The translations under genes and the position numbers were made by a program. Shown piece by piece: positions 1 to 10,652 of a stretch of 64,000 nt of DNA. The notes beneath the pieces are model-generated. The model saw nothing but the letters and a program-made list of their open reading frames with translations. It searched no databases and was not told the DNA's origin. The DNA is from Sorex araneus (Eukaryota > Chordata > Mammalia > Eulipotyphla > Soricidae), in NCBI RefSeq assembly GCF_027595985.1, contig NC_073307.1, positions 121,871,678 to 121,935,677 of the forward strand. Direction: 5' to 3'. Position 1 is the first letter of the stretch, and the number at the start of each line of letters is the position of its first letter.

Positions 1-6
1 TTGGTT

Positions 7-34
7 CTTTCTCTCTCTCTCTCTCTCTCTCTCT
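7..34. repeat. (TC)n microsatellite
   Basis: Uninterrupted CT/TC dinucleotide run in the ZDHHC13 intron upstream of the first exon present. Confidence 0.95.
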
Positions 35-65
35 GCTATATTAGGAACAAAATCCTTGGGTGTGA

Positions 66-69
<4 letters not shown>

Positions 70-113
<44 letters not shown>
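70..113. repeat. (GT)n microsatellite
   Basis: Perfect TG/GT dinucleotide run of about 22 units. Confidence 0.97.
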
Positions 114-116
<3 letters not shown>

Positions 117-414
117 TGCATGTGTGCAGGTGTACTTTTCGTTACCAGGTTATTACTAGGAGAGAATTACTATTCATGGACTGAAGAGACTGGAAGGTAA
201 TTTTTGTCTGATCAAATTCATTGGCTATGGTTGTAGAAAAGGCAACCTTGAAGAGTCACATTATTTCAAGCACAGTATGAATTGGTGGCAATGATTCCAA
301 ATTGCTTTCTTAGCTTCCTCCATAAGAGAGAGAGAGCTGTGAGAATGATATATAACTATGCATTGTGCGTTGCCCGGAAGAGCACAATGGTAAGTCAGAT
401 TTCGTGTCTTTCAG

Positions 415-477
415 AATATCATCACCCTTGCAGAGACAGGCTCTCTGGACTTCAGAACATTTTGTACATCGTGTCTT
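415..477 (+). CDS. ZDHHC13: ZDHHC13 coding exon (start of cysteine-rich domain)
   Basis: The 63-bp exon follows a pyrimidine-rich acceptor ending TTTCAG and precedes the donor GTGAGT. It is phase 0 at both ends and encodes 21 residues, [20 protein letters not shown] plus L. The two cysteines of FCTSC begin the zinc-binding cysteine-rich domain that carries the acyltransferase active site. No upstream exon (human KTWATDPGF region) could be found in bases 1-414, so it lies outside the window. Confidence 0.93.
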
Positions 478-1162
478 GTGAGTGAATCTTTTATTTATGT
501 TTTTCCCATAGTAAAAGCAAATTCTTGGTGAACCTTGATATATATTTGTCAAATTTTTATCATTTACCTATATTCCTTGTTTTTAACCAGGTTATAATTT
601 TGCATTTGTGGCACAGCAATTTTTCGCTTTCAAAAATAGATGCTTAGAATCTCTTAAAGTTGCCTGTGGTTAAATTCCATTGTGAATGATCCATAGTATG
701 TTTTGATGTTTTTGTTTTTTATTTTTTTCTGACAGGGATTATATGTTAGAACTGACTATGGGACAAAGGCACATATTGACCCAAGTCCTCTTAGTTGAAA
801 CTTCTCCTTTTTGAGTAATCAAGACAGAAGAAGGTGTAACTTTCCCCAAAATATTGGCAGATTCAAAAATGTAACACGGCTTTACTGCAGTGCTTATTCT
901 GCTATATGACGCTACATCGTTTCTCCTTAGTCACTTGAACAGACTTTGGAGTTCAAAATCGCATTATGGATTACATACTCTTATTACACAGACATATAAT
1001 AGTGACGTTAAAAAGGCTTTCCTGTGCCTCTATGAGAATTGATGACCCATTTAGGAGTATATGCACTAGTGTCTGTATGACTTAGGAGTAAGATTTTGAT
1101 TGTGATTCGTCGATTTTGAGATGCTGATTTCTGCTGAAGAGTTCTCTTACTTGCCTGCTTAG
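478..1162 (+). other. ZDHHC13: ZDHHC13 intron, no repeat recognised
   Basis: GT-AG intron of 685 bases. I see AT-rich unique-looking sequence and no exon, SINE or simple repeat. Confidence 0.8.
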
Positions 1163-1256
1163 ATAAGAAAGCCGTTAAGATCACTCCATTGCCATGTGTG
1201 CAACTCCTGTGTAGCCCGATACGATCAACACTGCCTGTGGACTGGACGGTGCATAG
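1163..1256 (+). CDS. ZDHHC13: ZDHHC13 coding exon with the DQHC active-site motif
   Basis: The 94-bp exon lies between acceptor TTGCCTGCTTAG and donor GTGAGA, entering in phase 0 and leaving after one base of a glycine codon. It encodes [31 protein letters not shown] and part of G. The GAT-CAA-CAC-TGC codons at 1223-1234 give DQHC in place of the usual DHHC, which is the known form of this family member. The final cysteine is the expected acyl-carrying nucleophile, and the HCHVC and NSC cysteines are zinc ligands. Confidence 0.95.
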
Positions 1257-1439
1257 GTGAGAGACTGAACTGTCCCCAGCTATGATGTCAGTGTATGTTT
1301 AATTATGTTTGTGTCTCATAGAAAAGGATGGAAGGGCAACTAAGGGGATTCCTGTCATAGGTCTGTCTTGTTAAAGAAACATCTCTAGATGATGTAGGAG
1401 AAAAATCAACACTTGGAAAACAGGTTTCAGTGGTGATGG

Positions 1440-1560
1440 TGATATCATTTGAACAGGGTTAGCATTTACAAAGGACTCTCATACATACCATCCTGTTTCC
1501 TCCTCGGCACAGGCCTGGGAGGTTGCTCCCGAACCTCATCTCCAGATCTAAAAGATAGCA
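1440..1560 (+). repeat. MIR-like fossil
   Basis: A stretch reading TTAGCATTTACAAAGGACTC followed by a ...TCCTCGGCACAGGCCTGGGAGG-like segment resembles the MIR core. It is diverged and was called by memory of the consensus. Confidence 0.5.
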
Positions 1561-1846
1561 TGTGCTGGAGTGAGGCCTGTTGGCTCAGCACCCTCATCCT
1601 CCCCGTGCTTCAGTAGCCCTTAGGCTACTGATTGATAATAATTTAATGCTGCTTGCCAGGCTTGTTGCCTCTGTTTCCTAATCAGATCATTTCTTTATGA
1701 TCAGAAGTTTAAGTTTTACAAGTTCACCACAGAGGGATGAGAAAACACAGGATGTGATTTACCCAAAAACCTCACCACTCCCCTTTGTTCAGCAAATCCC
1801 ATCACTGGCCATCCTAGAGCTATATGTGCTGGTTAAACTTAGTTCT

Positions 1847-2262
1847 TTTTTTAAAAAAATTTTAAATTCAATCACCGCGAGTAACACAGTTACAAAGTTG
1901 TTCGTGATTGGGTTTCAGTCACACAACGTTCCAGCACCCATCCGCTTCACCAGTGTACATTTCCCACCACCAGTGTCCTCAGGTTCCCTCTTACCGCCTC
2001 TCCCCCTCCCTTCACCCACCAGCCTGCCTCTATGACAGATACTTCTCTCCTCCCCCCATCCCTTCTTTCTTCCTCTCTCTTCCTCCCTCCCTCCCTCGCT
2101 CCCTCTCTCCTCTCTCCCCACCCCATCCCTTTTTTGGCCATTATGGTTTACCGTACAGATACTGAAGGGTTATCATGTATACCCCGTTAACTACTTTCAA
2201 CACTCAGTTCTTCACCAGAGTGATCATTTCCAACTATTACTGTCATACTGGTCCCTTCTCTG

Positions 2263-2313
<51 letters not shown>

Positions 2314-2510
2314 ATATCCCACAGATGAGTGCAATTGTTCTATGTCTATCCCTCTCTCTCTGACTTATTTCACTCAACAAGATACTCTCCCATGTCCATC
2401 CATTTGTAAGCAGATTTCATGACTTCACTTTCCTGGTGGCTGCTTAGTGTCCGTTGGGTAGATATACCATAGTTTCTTTATTCACTCCTCTGTTCTTGGG
2501 CACTCAGGTT
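1847..2510 (-). mobile_element. Young 5'-truncated LINE-1 (L1) insertion
   Basis: The 664-bp insertion reads 5' to 3' on the minus strand, with its poly(A)/3' UTR end at the left (T run then TTCAATCACCGCGAG) and L1 ORF2-end/3' UTR sequence to the right. A perfect 14-bp target duplication, TTAAACTTAGTTCT, flanks it at 1833-1846 and 2511-2524. It sits in the ZDHHC13 intron between the DQHC exon and the next exon. Related copies lie at 46531, 54125, 60970 and 61693. Confidence 0.9.
2265..2310. repeat. (AT)n microsatellite inside L1
   Basis: Twenty-three AT units lie within the L1 copy, where sibling copies have only short AT-rich sequence. The expansion therefore followed insertion. Confidence 0.95.
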
Positions 2511-2748
2511 TTAAACTTAGTTCTATACCCTGAAATAATGTTTTCTTTTAGGGAAGTAATAAGTTAGTTAACATGGATAAACTGATGTATCAGCATTTGG
2601 TTTTGTCTAGTGGTATTTAAAAGCAAAGTTACCCTTACTTTTTTTTTTAAAAGTCAAGACTTTTGATAGAAAAGTAATTAGTAAAATCTTGATGTGGAAA
2701 ATTATAGTAAAAAAAGTATTAAATCCACTATTTTTCTTTTTGATAAAG

Positions 2749-2832
2749 GTTTTGGCAACCATCACTATTACATATTCTTCTTACTTTTTCTTTCCATCGT
2801 GTGTGACTGGATTATGTATGAGTCTTTCGTCT
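2749..2832 (+). CDS. ZDHHC13: ZDHHC13 coding exon (membrane segment after the DQHC domain)
   Basis: The 84-bp exon begins after a T-rich tract and TGATAAAG and ends at donor GTAAGT. With the split codons it encodes [19 protein letters not shown] followed by [10 protein letters not shown]. The GFGNHH stretch ends the cysteine-rich domain and the following hydrophobic run is a transmembrane helix. The flanking phases (one base from the previous exon, one base left for the next) fit exactly. Confidence 0.93.
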
Positions 2833-2996
2833 GTAAGTATAAATTTTTGTTATAGCAAACTCGAAATCCATATGCTTTTCCTTGTGAACTCCCATGTTCT
2901 GACTGATGGATTATCAAATGAGACCCCTAATAAAGATGAAATACACATCTAAGTCTCTCAGCGTTGACACGCCTCAACCGCAGACTTGCTAGAAGA

Positions 2997-3152
2997 GGGA
3001 CTGCAGAGAGAATACAGCAAGCAGTTCGCTTGCCTTACTTGGGCTGACCCAGATTTGATCCCCTGAGCACTGCTAAGAATAATCCCTGAGTTTGGAGCCA
3101 GGAGTAAGCCCAGAGGATCACTGGGTGTGGCTCTCAAGAAGAAATACTAGAA
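2997..3152 (+). mobile_element. Shrew A-tailed SINE, diverged
   Basis: It keeps a B-box-like GATTTGATCCCCTGAGCACT and the CCAGGAGTAAGCCC and GGGTGTGGC blocks of the shrew tRNA-derived SINE. The head is strongly decayed. Confidence 0.7.
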
Positions 3153-3630
3153 GAGGTTAGTTGTCAGTACTTTAGAGGAGATAGTACTCTAAAATGAACC
3201 TGATCATTTGAGAAGGGATCAGAATATAAATACATTTAAGGCAGGCGCAGATTTATTCCCCAGTAAAGTGAGGAAAACTTTACTGCAAGGGAAAAATAAG
3301 TAAAATGGCGGGGTCGGGGGGCAAGGAAGGTTGGGGGCAAGGAGGCCAGTGAAGAGGTTAGTCACAGTAATGAAGGAGCAGAACTCTGAAACCATATAAG
3401 TTGATAAATACCAAGTTGTAGTTTAGAAGTGATGGGAATGAATTATAATAATGATTACAAAAAACTGGAAATATCTTAGAAGAAAATATTAAAATTGCTT
3501 ATTCTGCATCCCTGAGGAAAAAGAACTTTTCAGTAGCATCATAAAAGACCCTCTAGGAATTTTAGTATGAAGTGACAATCAGCTGTGGTTAGGTGATTGA
3601 CTAAGAACAGGGTTTAATTTGGAGCACATA

Positions 3631-3820
3631 GGGCCAGAGAGGTAGTACAGTGGCTGAGGAACTTTCCTTGCTTGCTTCTGAACCTGGTTCCATCCCCAGG
3701 ACCACATAGTCCCCCAACACTGCAGAGCAACCCCTAAGCACAGAATCAGGGGTAGCACCCCACCCCCCACTCCCTAGTACCACTTAGGTGTGGTCCAACC
3801 CACCCCCCACTCCCCCCCAA
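3631..3820 (+). mobile_element. Shrew A-tailed SINE, diverged
   Basis: GGGCCAGAGAGGTAGTACAG (A-box region), GAACCTGGTTCCATCCCCAG (B-box region) and GGTGTGGTCC at the end match the SINE. About 20 bases near its 3' part are locally duplicated (ACTCCC... units). Confidence 0.75.
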
Positions 3821-3840
3821 AATAATTAATAATTTTGGTT

Positions 3841-4008
3841 TGGGGACCAGAGCAGTTTGGGTATTTGCCTTGCAAGTGGCCAACTTGAGTTCTACCCCCA
3901 ATACCACATAGTCCCCAGGGGCCCTGCTAAGAGTAATCCCTGAGCTCAGAGCCAACCGTAAACCCTGAATATCGCCGGGTGTGGCCCTAAAACAGAAACA
4001 AAACAAAA
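3841..4008 (+). mobile_element. Shrew A-tailed SINE, diverged
   Basis: Reads GGGGACCAGAGCAGTTTGGG, TTGCCTTGCAAGTGGCC and CGCCGGGTGTGGCCC, and ends in AAACAAAACAAAAG. It lies almost head to tail with the previous copy. Confidence 0.8.
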
Positions 4009-4267
4009 GAGTTTTGGTTAGTGCTTTAAAATTGAGCAAATAGGTCTTTCAAGCCTTGGAATAGATCTAGAAAACATAGAGCACCTGGAATTTATTCATG
4101 TTGACTTTGTTTACTTTGAAAGCATTGAGAGAGTTTGACGGTAGAGGTAGTAGCTATACTTTTAATCTGTATTCACCTGTCTTTCTGCTGTAGTTAGGCT
4201 AAGTCTTAGAAGTTTGCTGGTAAGCTACTAATTTGGTGTATTTATTGCTTGGACTAAATTTCGTGAT

Positions 4268-4332
4268 CCAAGAGTTTATTCAGTAGTAGAACACTTGACT
4301 TGCATGTGTGAGGGCCTAGGTTAATCCCTGGC

Positions 4333-4366
<34 letters not shown>
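4268..4366 (+). mobile_element. Possible tRNA-derived SINE head with (CA)n tail
   Basis: The stretch CAGTAGTAGAACACTTGACT TGCATGTGTGAGGGCC plus GGTTAATCCCTGGCA resembles a tRNA-Ala-type A box and B box, like the ID-type short elements of rodents. A perfect (AC)n run (4335-4366) follows directly in place of a poly(A) tail. It is only one copy, so the family assignment is uncertain. Confidence 0.45.
4335..4366. repeat. (AC)n microsatellite
   Basis: About 16 perfect CA units directly follow the tRNA-like segment. Confidence 0.95.
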
Positions 4367-4367
<1 letters not shown>

Positions 4368-7078
4368 CAGGAAGTTAGGAAAATTTGGTTTTTCTCTGCA
4401 GTTTTTTTTTTTTTATCCCTTAACATTCAAGTCTAGACACTCCTGTTCCTTTTAGTTTAACTTTGAAATGACTTCTTTTAGTTGAAGCTTCTAAAAGAAA
4501 TTTTCTCCAGTGCCATTCTCCAACTACCTACATTATCTCCCTAAAAACATAATTTTACAAGTTTTGTTTATGTTTTCATTGTTAGATATTGTTATTAATG
4601 TCTGTTTGGATCTTTTTTCTTTTTGCAAGAGGCATGGATGAGGCTTTGGTTACCTTTTCTTTCTGGGGGTCTCTGATCTCTAGGGAAAGCCTTTGTAGCT
4701 CAATGTAGCCATCACCATCCAAAATGCTTCTAACAGCTAAGAGGTTGTGATCCTCAATTTCAGCTCCTATAAAGGGTTTTAGTAATCCTGAGCACTGGAA
4801 TTTTAAAAACCACTTACATTATCGTATAAGAAATAAAAGATTTTTTGAGTGCAGCTTCTGTTGGAAAAGCTGCCCTTTTAAGGCCTGACAATAAAGCAGA
4901 TTCCTGGAAAACCTTTTTAAGCTGGCCCAGGGACCAACTTGTACCTTGGACCTGATCCTAAGAGAGAGAGCCAGACTTTGCACTAATCTTGTCTCTCCCT
5001 CTTCACTAAAAATAGGCACCTTTGTTTGGTTTCTATGTCCTGCATAAAGACTGTATTGATATGGACAGAAATAATTTTCCATCACATTCATTCTCTCCAA
5101 CTTGCTTTCTTATTACAAGCATTGGTTCTTTCTTCTTTGTCTTTATTCTCTGGCTCTGAACCAATTTGTACATTAGGTTTTGTTTCTTGGAGTCACACTT
5201 TACAATCACTTAAAACTATAGGCTAGCGGAACATTTTTTTCACTTTTATCCCATTTATATTCCGACAGTATTTCTTTACACTGAATGAGGAGGACATCAT
5301 GCCATTTATCATTATTCTACCAACAGGAAAAAACCAACTTGTGCTACATTTTTTAATGAGGCTTCACCACTATCCCATCTTCCATGTTTATCATTAACCC
5401 TTCTATTCCTGGAGCCCTGCTTTATCCTACCTATTCTTTTATTTTGTGAGGTATGTTTTTGAGAGGGACAATAAGTAAGAGAGAAAGATTTAAATCAGTG
5501 TTAAAAAGAACTTTATATATAAAAAAAGAACTTTATAAAGTCAGTGCTATCTAAACATGAAAATATTTGACTTGGAACAATATGAGTTCTCTGTAATTAA
5601 CCTGATAAGAATTTGTTATTACTGTGTATTAAAATATTTGAATTACCTAAGGTAATGTGCATTACTGTCCGTACCCTTATCGTTGATATTAAATCTGATA
5701 TCAGTTCTATGAAAATGCCAGCCTGAAGTCATGCTGTATTATTTAAAATATTCCCAGAAGAGAGCAGCAGAAAAGCATAAGCTGAAAGAAAATAGCTATT
5801 CTGTCCCACTCAGCAGCTTTTTTCCCTTCCTGTTGTTGAAAATTACAGGGTTTTGTTTTTTTTTCTTTTTGGTCATCAGATGCATCTTTCTTTGCTGTTC
5901 TAATGAGAGCTCTAAAATAGTGTAATTTGCTTTAACTTGTTACCTTGGTTGTTACTCTTAGGATGATTGCTCTTTGGAATGCTTCTAATATATGTTCATG
6001 AAAGATATTTGGAAATGAATCAAATGAGACTCAAAAAGAATAGGAAATGGATTTTTAGGACTAAAATAGGCAGATGGCTGATAGAATGTCATGAACTCAC
6101 TTTTTTTCCCCCAGAATCTCTTTAAGTGCTGCCTTAGGAAAATATCTAAAGTGACTTATCAAATTGTCAGAGGCATTATAACACCTACCTCAAAGTACTG
6201 CTTGAGGTACTGAACTACAGAATTTTCCTTTTATTCAAATTTTTAATTTTTTTACAGAATTTTCATTTCTATTTTTATTTTAAAAGTAACTCACCTTTAT
6301 GAATGGCCACTGTACTTGTAAAAGTCATTAGCATTATGTAACCTGAAGATCTGTTCACCTGTTCTTCACCTGGGTTCTCCATGGGTTAGTAGGTGGTCAA
6401 CATTATGAAGGCCATCATGATATATAAATAGATGTTCCTAGAATGAAATCCCACTGTGACCATAAGAATTTTGCTCTCTGTCCTTTTTTCTAGTTTTGTC
6501 TGTCTCGCCTGCCTTTTTTCTTTCTGCAGAATAAATTATGATGCCAGTGCAGAAATGCATACAATTGTCTGCTTTAGGTGGTATCTGGAATTTATTGTAC
6601 AATGTTCAGTTTCTTGTACAACAATAACATGTTGATCTGAATCCTTAAGAGTTTATATTCAGTTCTGTGATAGGCTCATGTCTTGCTATAGAGTAGAGTA
6701 GAACACTAAGGATAAATATTTATTAAATATAGTTGTTAATCAGTTGTCAAGTCCCTGAAGAATTAATTTTTAACCAGTATCTTTTATGCTAAGCATACTG
6801 ATTTTAAGTGATGGTTTCATGGGCTTGTTTTGCTTTTATTCCTTCACTGTCAACTACTGATAGTGTTATCAGTAGCCCTAACAGTGCAGTGCCCTTTTTC
6901 CTTTGTAGACTAGGCCCGCCATAAGAAGAGAAAATCTTCAGTTGAATTCTGATCCTTACCGTCATTTCTTGCTTTCTTTTCCCTCAAAGTAGAAGTGTAC
7001 TGACTTTGCTCTTTTGAAAACGATCATAAATTGTGGTATCTTTTTAAATAACAGGTTCTTTTATTTGTGGATTCACAG

Positions 7079-7236
7079 ATTGGTCAAATCACTGTGTCAC
7101 GACATTCCGAGAAGATGGATTCTGGACCTACCTCAATCAGATTGTGGCATGTTCTGCTTGGGTTTTATATATTTTCATGATAGCAGCTTTTCATTTCTCA
7201 TGGTCAACATTTTTATTACTCAATCAACTCTTTCAG
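7079..7236 (+). CDS. ZDHHC13: ZDHHC13 coding exon (luminal loop and last membrane segment)
   Basis: The 158-bp exon begins after GGATTCACAG and completes a tyrosine codon, then reads [20 protein letters not shown] and on through a hydrophobic helix ending LLLNQLFQ. It ends in phase 0 at donor GTATTT, which departs from the GTRAGT consensus. A SINE on the opposite strand begins about 20 bases past this donor. Confidence 0.95.
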
Positions 7237-7257
7237 GTATTTTTCTTCTTTTTAAAT

Positions 7258-7423
7258 TTTTTTGGGAGGTTGGGGTTGGGGCCACACCTGGCAGTGCTCA
7301 GGAGCTGTTCTTGACTTTATGCTAAAAGCCAACCACTAACGATATTCAGGGGACCAAATACAGTGCTCGGGATTGAACCGTAGTTGTATTGCAAGGGAAG
7401 CACCCTAATCCATATCCAGCCCC
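7258..7423 (-). mobile_element. Shrew A-tailed SINE next to a splice donor
   Basis: On the minus strand it has the full order from A-box region to GGTGTGGCCCC and a poly(A) tail. The left flank TATTTTTCTTCTT (7238-7250) and right flank TATTTCTCTTCTT (7425-7437) match at 12 of 13 positions and are the likely target duplication. The insertion lies about 20 bases past the donor of the 7079-7236 ZDHHC13 exon. Confidence 0.85.
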
Positions 7424-7584
7424 ATATTTCTCTTCTTATGTTGTATTTGAGTAAAACGTCAAGTGCTTTGTATCCAAGAAAGACTTGAATTCCAAATTGG
7501 AAGACTTGGCTCTTAAATTCCTCCTCTGCCACTTATTCTGTGGGTGTAGGTAAGTTCCTGGTTCCTGAATCATAGTTTTCTTAT

Positions 7585-7687
7585 CTGTAAAATGGAGATA
7601 ATGCCAGTGGGTCAAATTGTGCATTGTTAAGGTTGGCCCTTAACAATGTTGGCCCTAGTTATCTAACCTTACATCTCCATTTTACAG
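7585..7687. repeat. Nested inverted repeat
   Basis: Outer arms CTGTAAAATGGAGAT (7585-7599) and ATCTCCATTTTACAG (7673-7687) are exact 15-bp complements. Inner arms CATTGTTAAGG (7622-7632) and CCTTAACAATG (7638-7648) are exact 11-bp complements with a 5-base loop. The outer pair comes from two MIR cores facing each other. Confidence 0.9.
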
Positions 7688-7760
7688 GTAAGAGTGCAGA
7701 AAGGCAAGTTGAATTACTTGAGGCCACCCAGTGATGGCTAAATCAGAACTGAAAGTTTAG
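7655..7760 (+). repeat. MIR-like fossil
   Basis: CATCTCCATTTTACAGGTAA, followed by GGCAAGTTGAATTACTTGAGG and a CACCCAGTGATGGCTAAATC-like stretch, matches the MIR core order (memory of the consensus). A second MIR-like core in the opposite orientation lies at about 7560-7620. Confidence 0.65.
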
Positions 7761-8329
7761 GTTTTCTGATGGTCCCATTCAAACAACTTAATTATTTAGA
7801 GTGTGAAAGCATGGTATACATTGTAAGAGCATTGTAAAAAATGTGAGATGGGTTTTTTCCCTTCACTTTTTCTAACCGTGTTTGTTATTATTATTACTAT
7901 ATAGTGCTTACATTTGTGGAAATAGGGAAGAAATGAAAAAAAAATAAACATCACCACTGGACTGAAAAAGGTCACTGCCATTAGAGTTCAGGCTCCTGAG
8001 TAATAGCCACCTTCAGCTTTTACAAGGCTTCTGTCCCTTTCACTATTGCTATGGTCTGCCTTCATGCGGTGGACAGCCGGGATCAGTCTGAGCCAGTCAC
8101 TGTCAGACCTCCGCTGCTTGGAATCATTCCACTCTTATGTGTAATGACTAATTCTACAATAATAAAAAATTTTACAAAGGTGGGAAATGCCAAAGGAAAG
8201 GAATGTGGCTAACAATATTGACGGAACAGGTTTCTGAGCATTCATGCGACTCTCCTAACCCTCCAACTTTTAAACACTCTGACAGTAAGAATGGTTATTA
8301 GCATCAGTCGCTTTAACGTTCATCATTAT

Positions 8330-8480
8330 CACTTAAACACCCAGTAGTTACATACACTCTACACTTTGCAAAGCATTTTCCCATCCAAGTCCCCAGCAAA
8401 CTTTAATGGGGCAGACCATGCCAAAATAGTATCTTCATATTACAGATGAGAAAACGATGAGTACATTTTTAAATGGCCGT
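8330..8480 (+). repeat. MIR-like fossil
   Basis: TACACTTTGCAAAGCATTTT, then TTCATATTACAGATGAGAAA, in the order and spacing of the MIR core. Confidence 0.6.
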
Positions 8481-8517
8481 TTGTCTAGTAAAAAGTACAA
8501 TTAAAAATAGAACCTAG

Positions 8518-8690
8518 GGGCTGGAGCGATAGCACAGAGGGTGGGGCATTTGCCTTGCCCGCGGCCGTCACGGGTTCGATTCCTAGCATCCCATATGGTA
8601 CCCTGAGCACCACCAGGAGTTAATTCTTGAGTTCATGAGTCAGGAGCAACCCCTGGGTGTGACCCAAAAAGCCAAAAAAAAAAAAAAAAT
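8518..8690 (+). mobile_element. Shrew A-tailed SINE, young
   Basis: Near-consensus: GGGGCTGGAGCGATAGCACA, GGGTTCGATTCC, GGGTGTGACCC and a 16-A tail. A perfect 12-bp duplication, AATAGAACCTAG, flanks it at 8506-8517 and 8691-8702. Confidence 0.95.
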
Positions 8691-8707
8691 AATAGAACCT
8701 AGAACCT

Positions 8708-8858
8708 GCTGGGGGTGTGGAGGTAGTGACAGAGAAACAGTGCAGCAGATCAGGTACTTGCCTTGCATGTGGGTTTCAACCCCTGGTGCCCCATATGGTC
8801 CCTGAGCACAAAGCCCTGAGTGTAGCTGGGTGTGTGGCCCCAAAATAAAAAACAACAA
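8708..8858 (+). mobile_element. Shrew A-tailed SINE, diverged
   Basis: Retains CAGGTACTTGCCTTGCATGT, CCCATATGGTCCCTGAGCAC and GGGTGTGTGGCCCC with an A-rich tail. It lies just downstream of the previous copy in the same orientation. Confidence 0.8.
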
Positions 8859-9169
8859 ACCCTAAGTTTTGAGACATTAATTCTAATTCTCCTCTTTTCT
8901 AAACTCGGAACAAGTGTGAATATATAACCTTAATTTTTTAAGGAAAGTTATTATGCTTGTCTAGATATTCTAGGCAGAATGTATAGACACCTTTGGGTGT
9001 CCATACATGAAATGAACACCTTTGAATAGTACACAGATAGAAGAATTCAGAGTAAGTTTATATGTATAATCCATTATATTTGAAGTCTTTCATGTCCAGA
9101 GCACCCTGGTGAATCAGGGCTTTGATTGTCAAAGTCAAAATGAGCACGAGACTGCTGGTTAGGATCAGG

Positions 9170-9310
9170 GGCTTTGTCCTCACACTGCCCAGGGCATTAG
9201 TCCTAATTCTTCCATTTTGCTCTCCAAGTTATGTGGCTTTGGACCGGGCACTTCACCTCTATAAGCTTTTGCAGTAGGTATCTTCAGTATATTGTCTCAA
9301 ATCCTTAAGC
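9170..9310 (-). repeat. MIR-like fossil (weak)
   Basis: CAAGTTATGTGGCTTTGGAC and CACTTCACCTCTATAAGC resemble the reverse MIR segment for GTGTGACCTTGGGCAAGTCA. Diverged. Confidence 0.4.
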
Positions 9311-10146
9311 AGTCTTATCAGGAGGGTAAACTTTCTCCAGTTTCCAGATAAGGAATTTTATGTTTGAGCTTATGTTGAGGATTAAAGGAAATAACTCTGT
9401 GAATACTAGTTGCCTAATGACTTTGCAGTTTGGGAATTTTTTAAGTTACCCTTAATTTACCTTTTCCCCATATGTATTAATTTAAATTGACTTCCTATTA
9501 ATTTGTCACTTGACCCTTTTCAAAAAGATACTTAAGAATAGAAAAGTCTTATGATGGTTACACTAATACTGACCTTATTTTATTCATCTGAAAGTTTCAT
9601 TGCTGAATGTGTTGAGAATCTAAACATGGCTGTAAGCCATTACTTGAATTACTAAAGCAATTATTTTATGCTTTAGTAAGTCTGCACTTAAGACTGTACT
9701 TTGCTTTCTGGAGTATTAATAAAAATGGAAAGATTTTTTTTTAATTTAAATTCTAACTAAAGTTTTAAAAAATTTAAAGTCACAGTCCCTTAACTCTGCA
9801 CCTGAAGCCAGCACCTGACATTGGCCTTTGGGGGCCCATGAAGTCACCATCTCTGGCCTCTGGTGTTCAGCTGAGCACACGTGGACTTTCATGGTGCCTC
9901 GATGTGACCCAGCATTTTTCACAGAAGAGTCTAGTGTAGGGCTGCTTTCTTGGACCTCACCAGGATCCTTGGATAGAAGACTCATTAATGCCTCCTTTTA
10001 AGAAGTTTGGAACATTTGCCTGTGTCTTTTGAGGCACTGCTGAGTCAAAATCAGAGAAGCTAGTTTTTCAGCTCTGGGTCATTTGCTCCCCAGAACACTG
10101 ATTGTATAAAATTGTTCCTGTTTCTTCCAACCTTTCATTTTTCCAG

Positions 10147-10244
10147 ATTGCTTTTCTGGGCCTGACGTCCCATGAGAGAAGCAGCCTGCTGAAACAGAAC
10201 AGGCATATGAAACAGACCGTGTCCCTCCGGAGGACACCATACAA
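10147..10244 (+). CDS. ZDHHC13: ZDHHC13 coding exon (cytosolic tail, TSHE motif)
   Basis: The 98-bp exon starts after CATTTTTCCAG and ends two bases into an Asn codon before donor GTAAGT. It encodes [20 protein letters not shown] and [17 protein letters not shown] occupies the position of the conserved TTxE motif of DHHC enzymes, just after the last membrane helix. Confidence 0.95.
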
Positions 10245-10572
10245 GTAAGTGAGACCTGTTCTGGCCACTGAGTCAGGGTGGGGGAGGTGCTGGCCTCAGC
10301 CTTTCGTTTCCCCATATCGGGCCAGCACATGGCCCTGCTTCTCTCCTGTGATTTGCTCTTTGGTGGAGATGAAGTTTGGTCAGATCATATGCTCCGAAGT
10401 GGTAAGAATTTGGGATTTACTCTAGCTGGACTGAGCACAAACAGTGAGAGACATGGCTTTGCCAAGAATGGGAATCTCTTCTGCCGAGTCACATGGTCAC
10501 AAGATTGCACAGTGCTGGCATGGATTCAACATGTGATAATTAAGCATGTGATGAGGAAACTAGCCACACAGG

Positions 10573-10579
<7 letters not shown>

Positions 10580-10652
<73 letters not shown>

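Larger units (their letters stand above)
2833..7078 (+). other. ZDHHC13: ZDHHC13 intron (4.2 kb)
   Basis: Besides three SINEs at 2997-4008 and the CA-tailed element at 4268-4366, the rest (4,370-7,078) looks unique and AT-rich. It has no recognisable exon or repeat on either strand. Confidence 0.7.
7237..10146 (+). other. ZDHHC13: ZDHHC13 intron (2.9 kb)
   Basis: It holds three SINEs (7258, 8518, 8708), MIR-like fossils (about 7560-7760, 8330-8480, 9170-9310) and a nested hairpin at 7585-7687. The rest is unremarkable AT-rich sequence. Confidence 0.7.

Noticed and set aside
310..552. 80-codon minus-strand frame over the first ZDHHC13 exon
   Set aside because: Antisense shadow of the real exon at 415-477.
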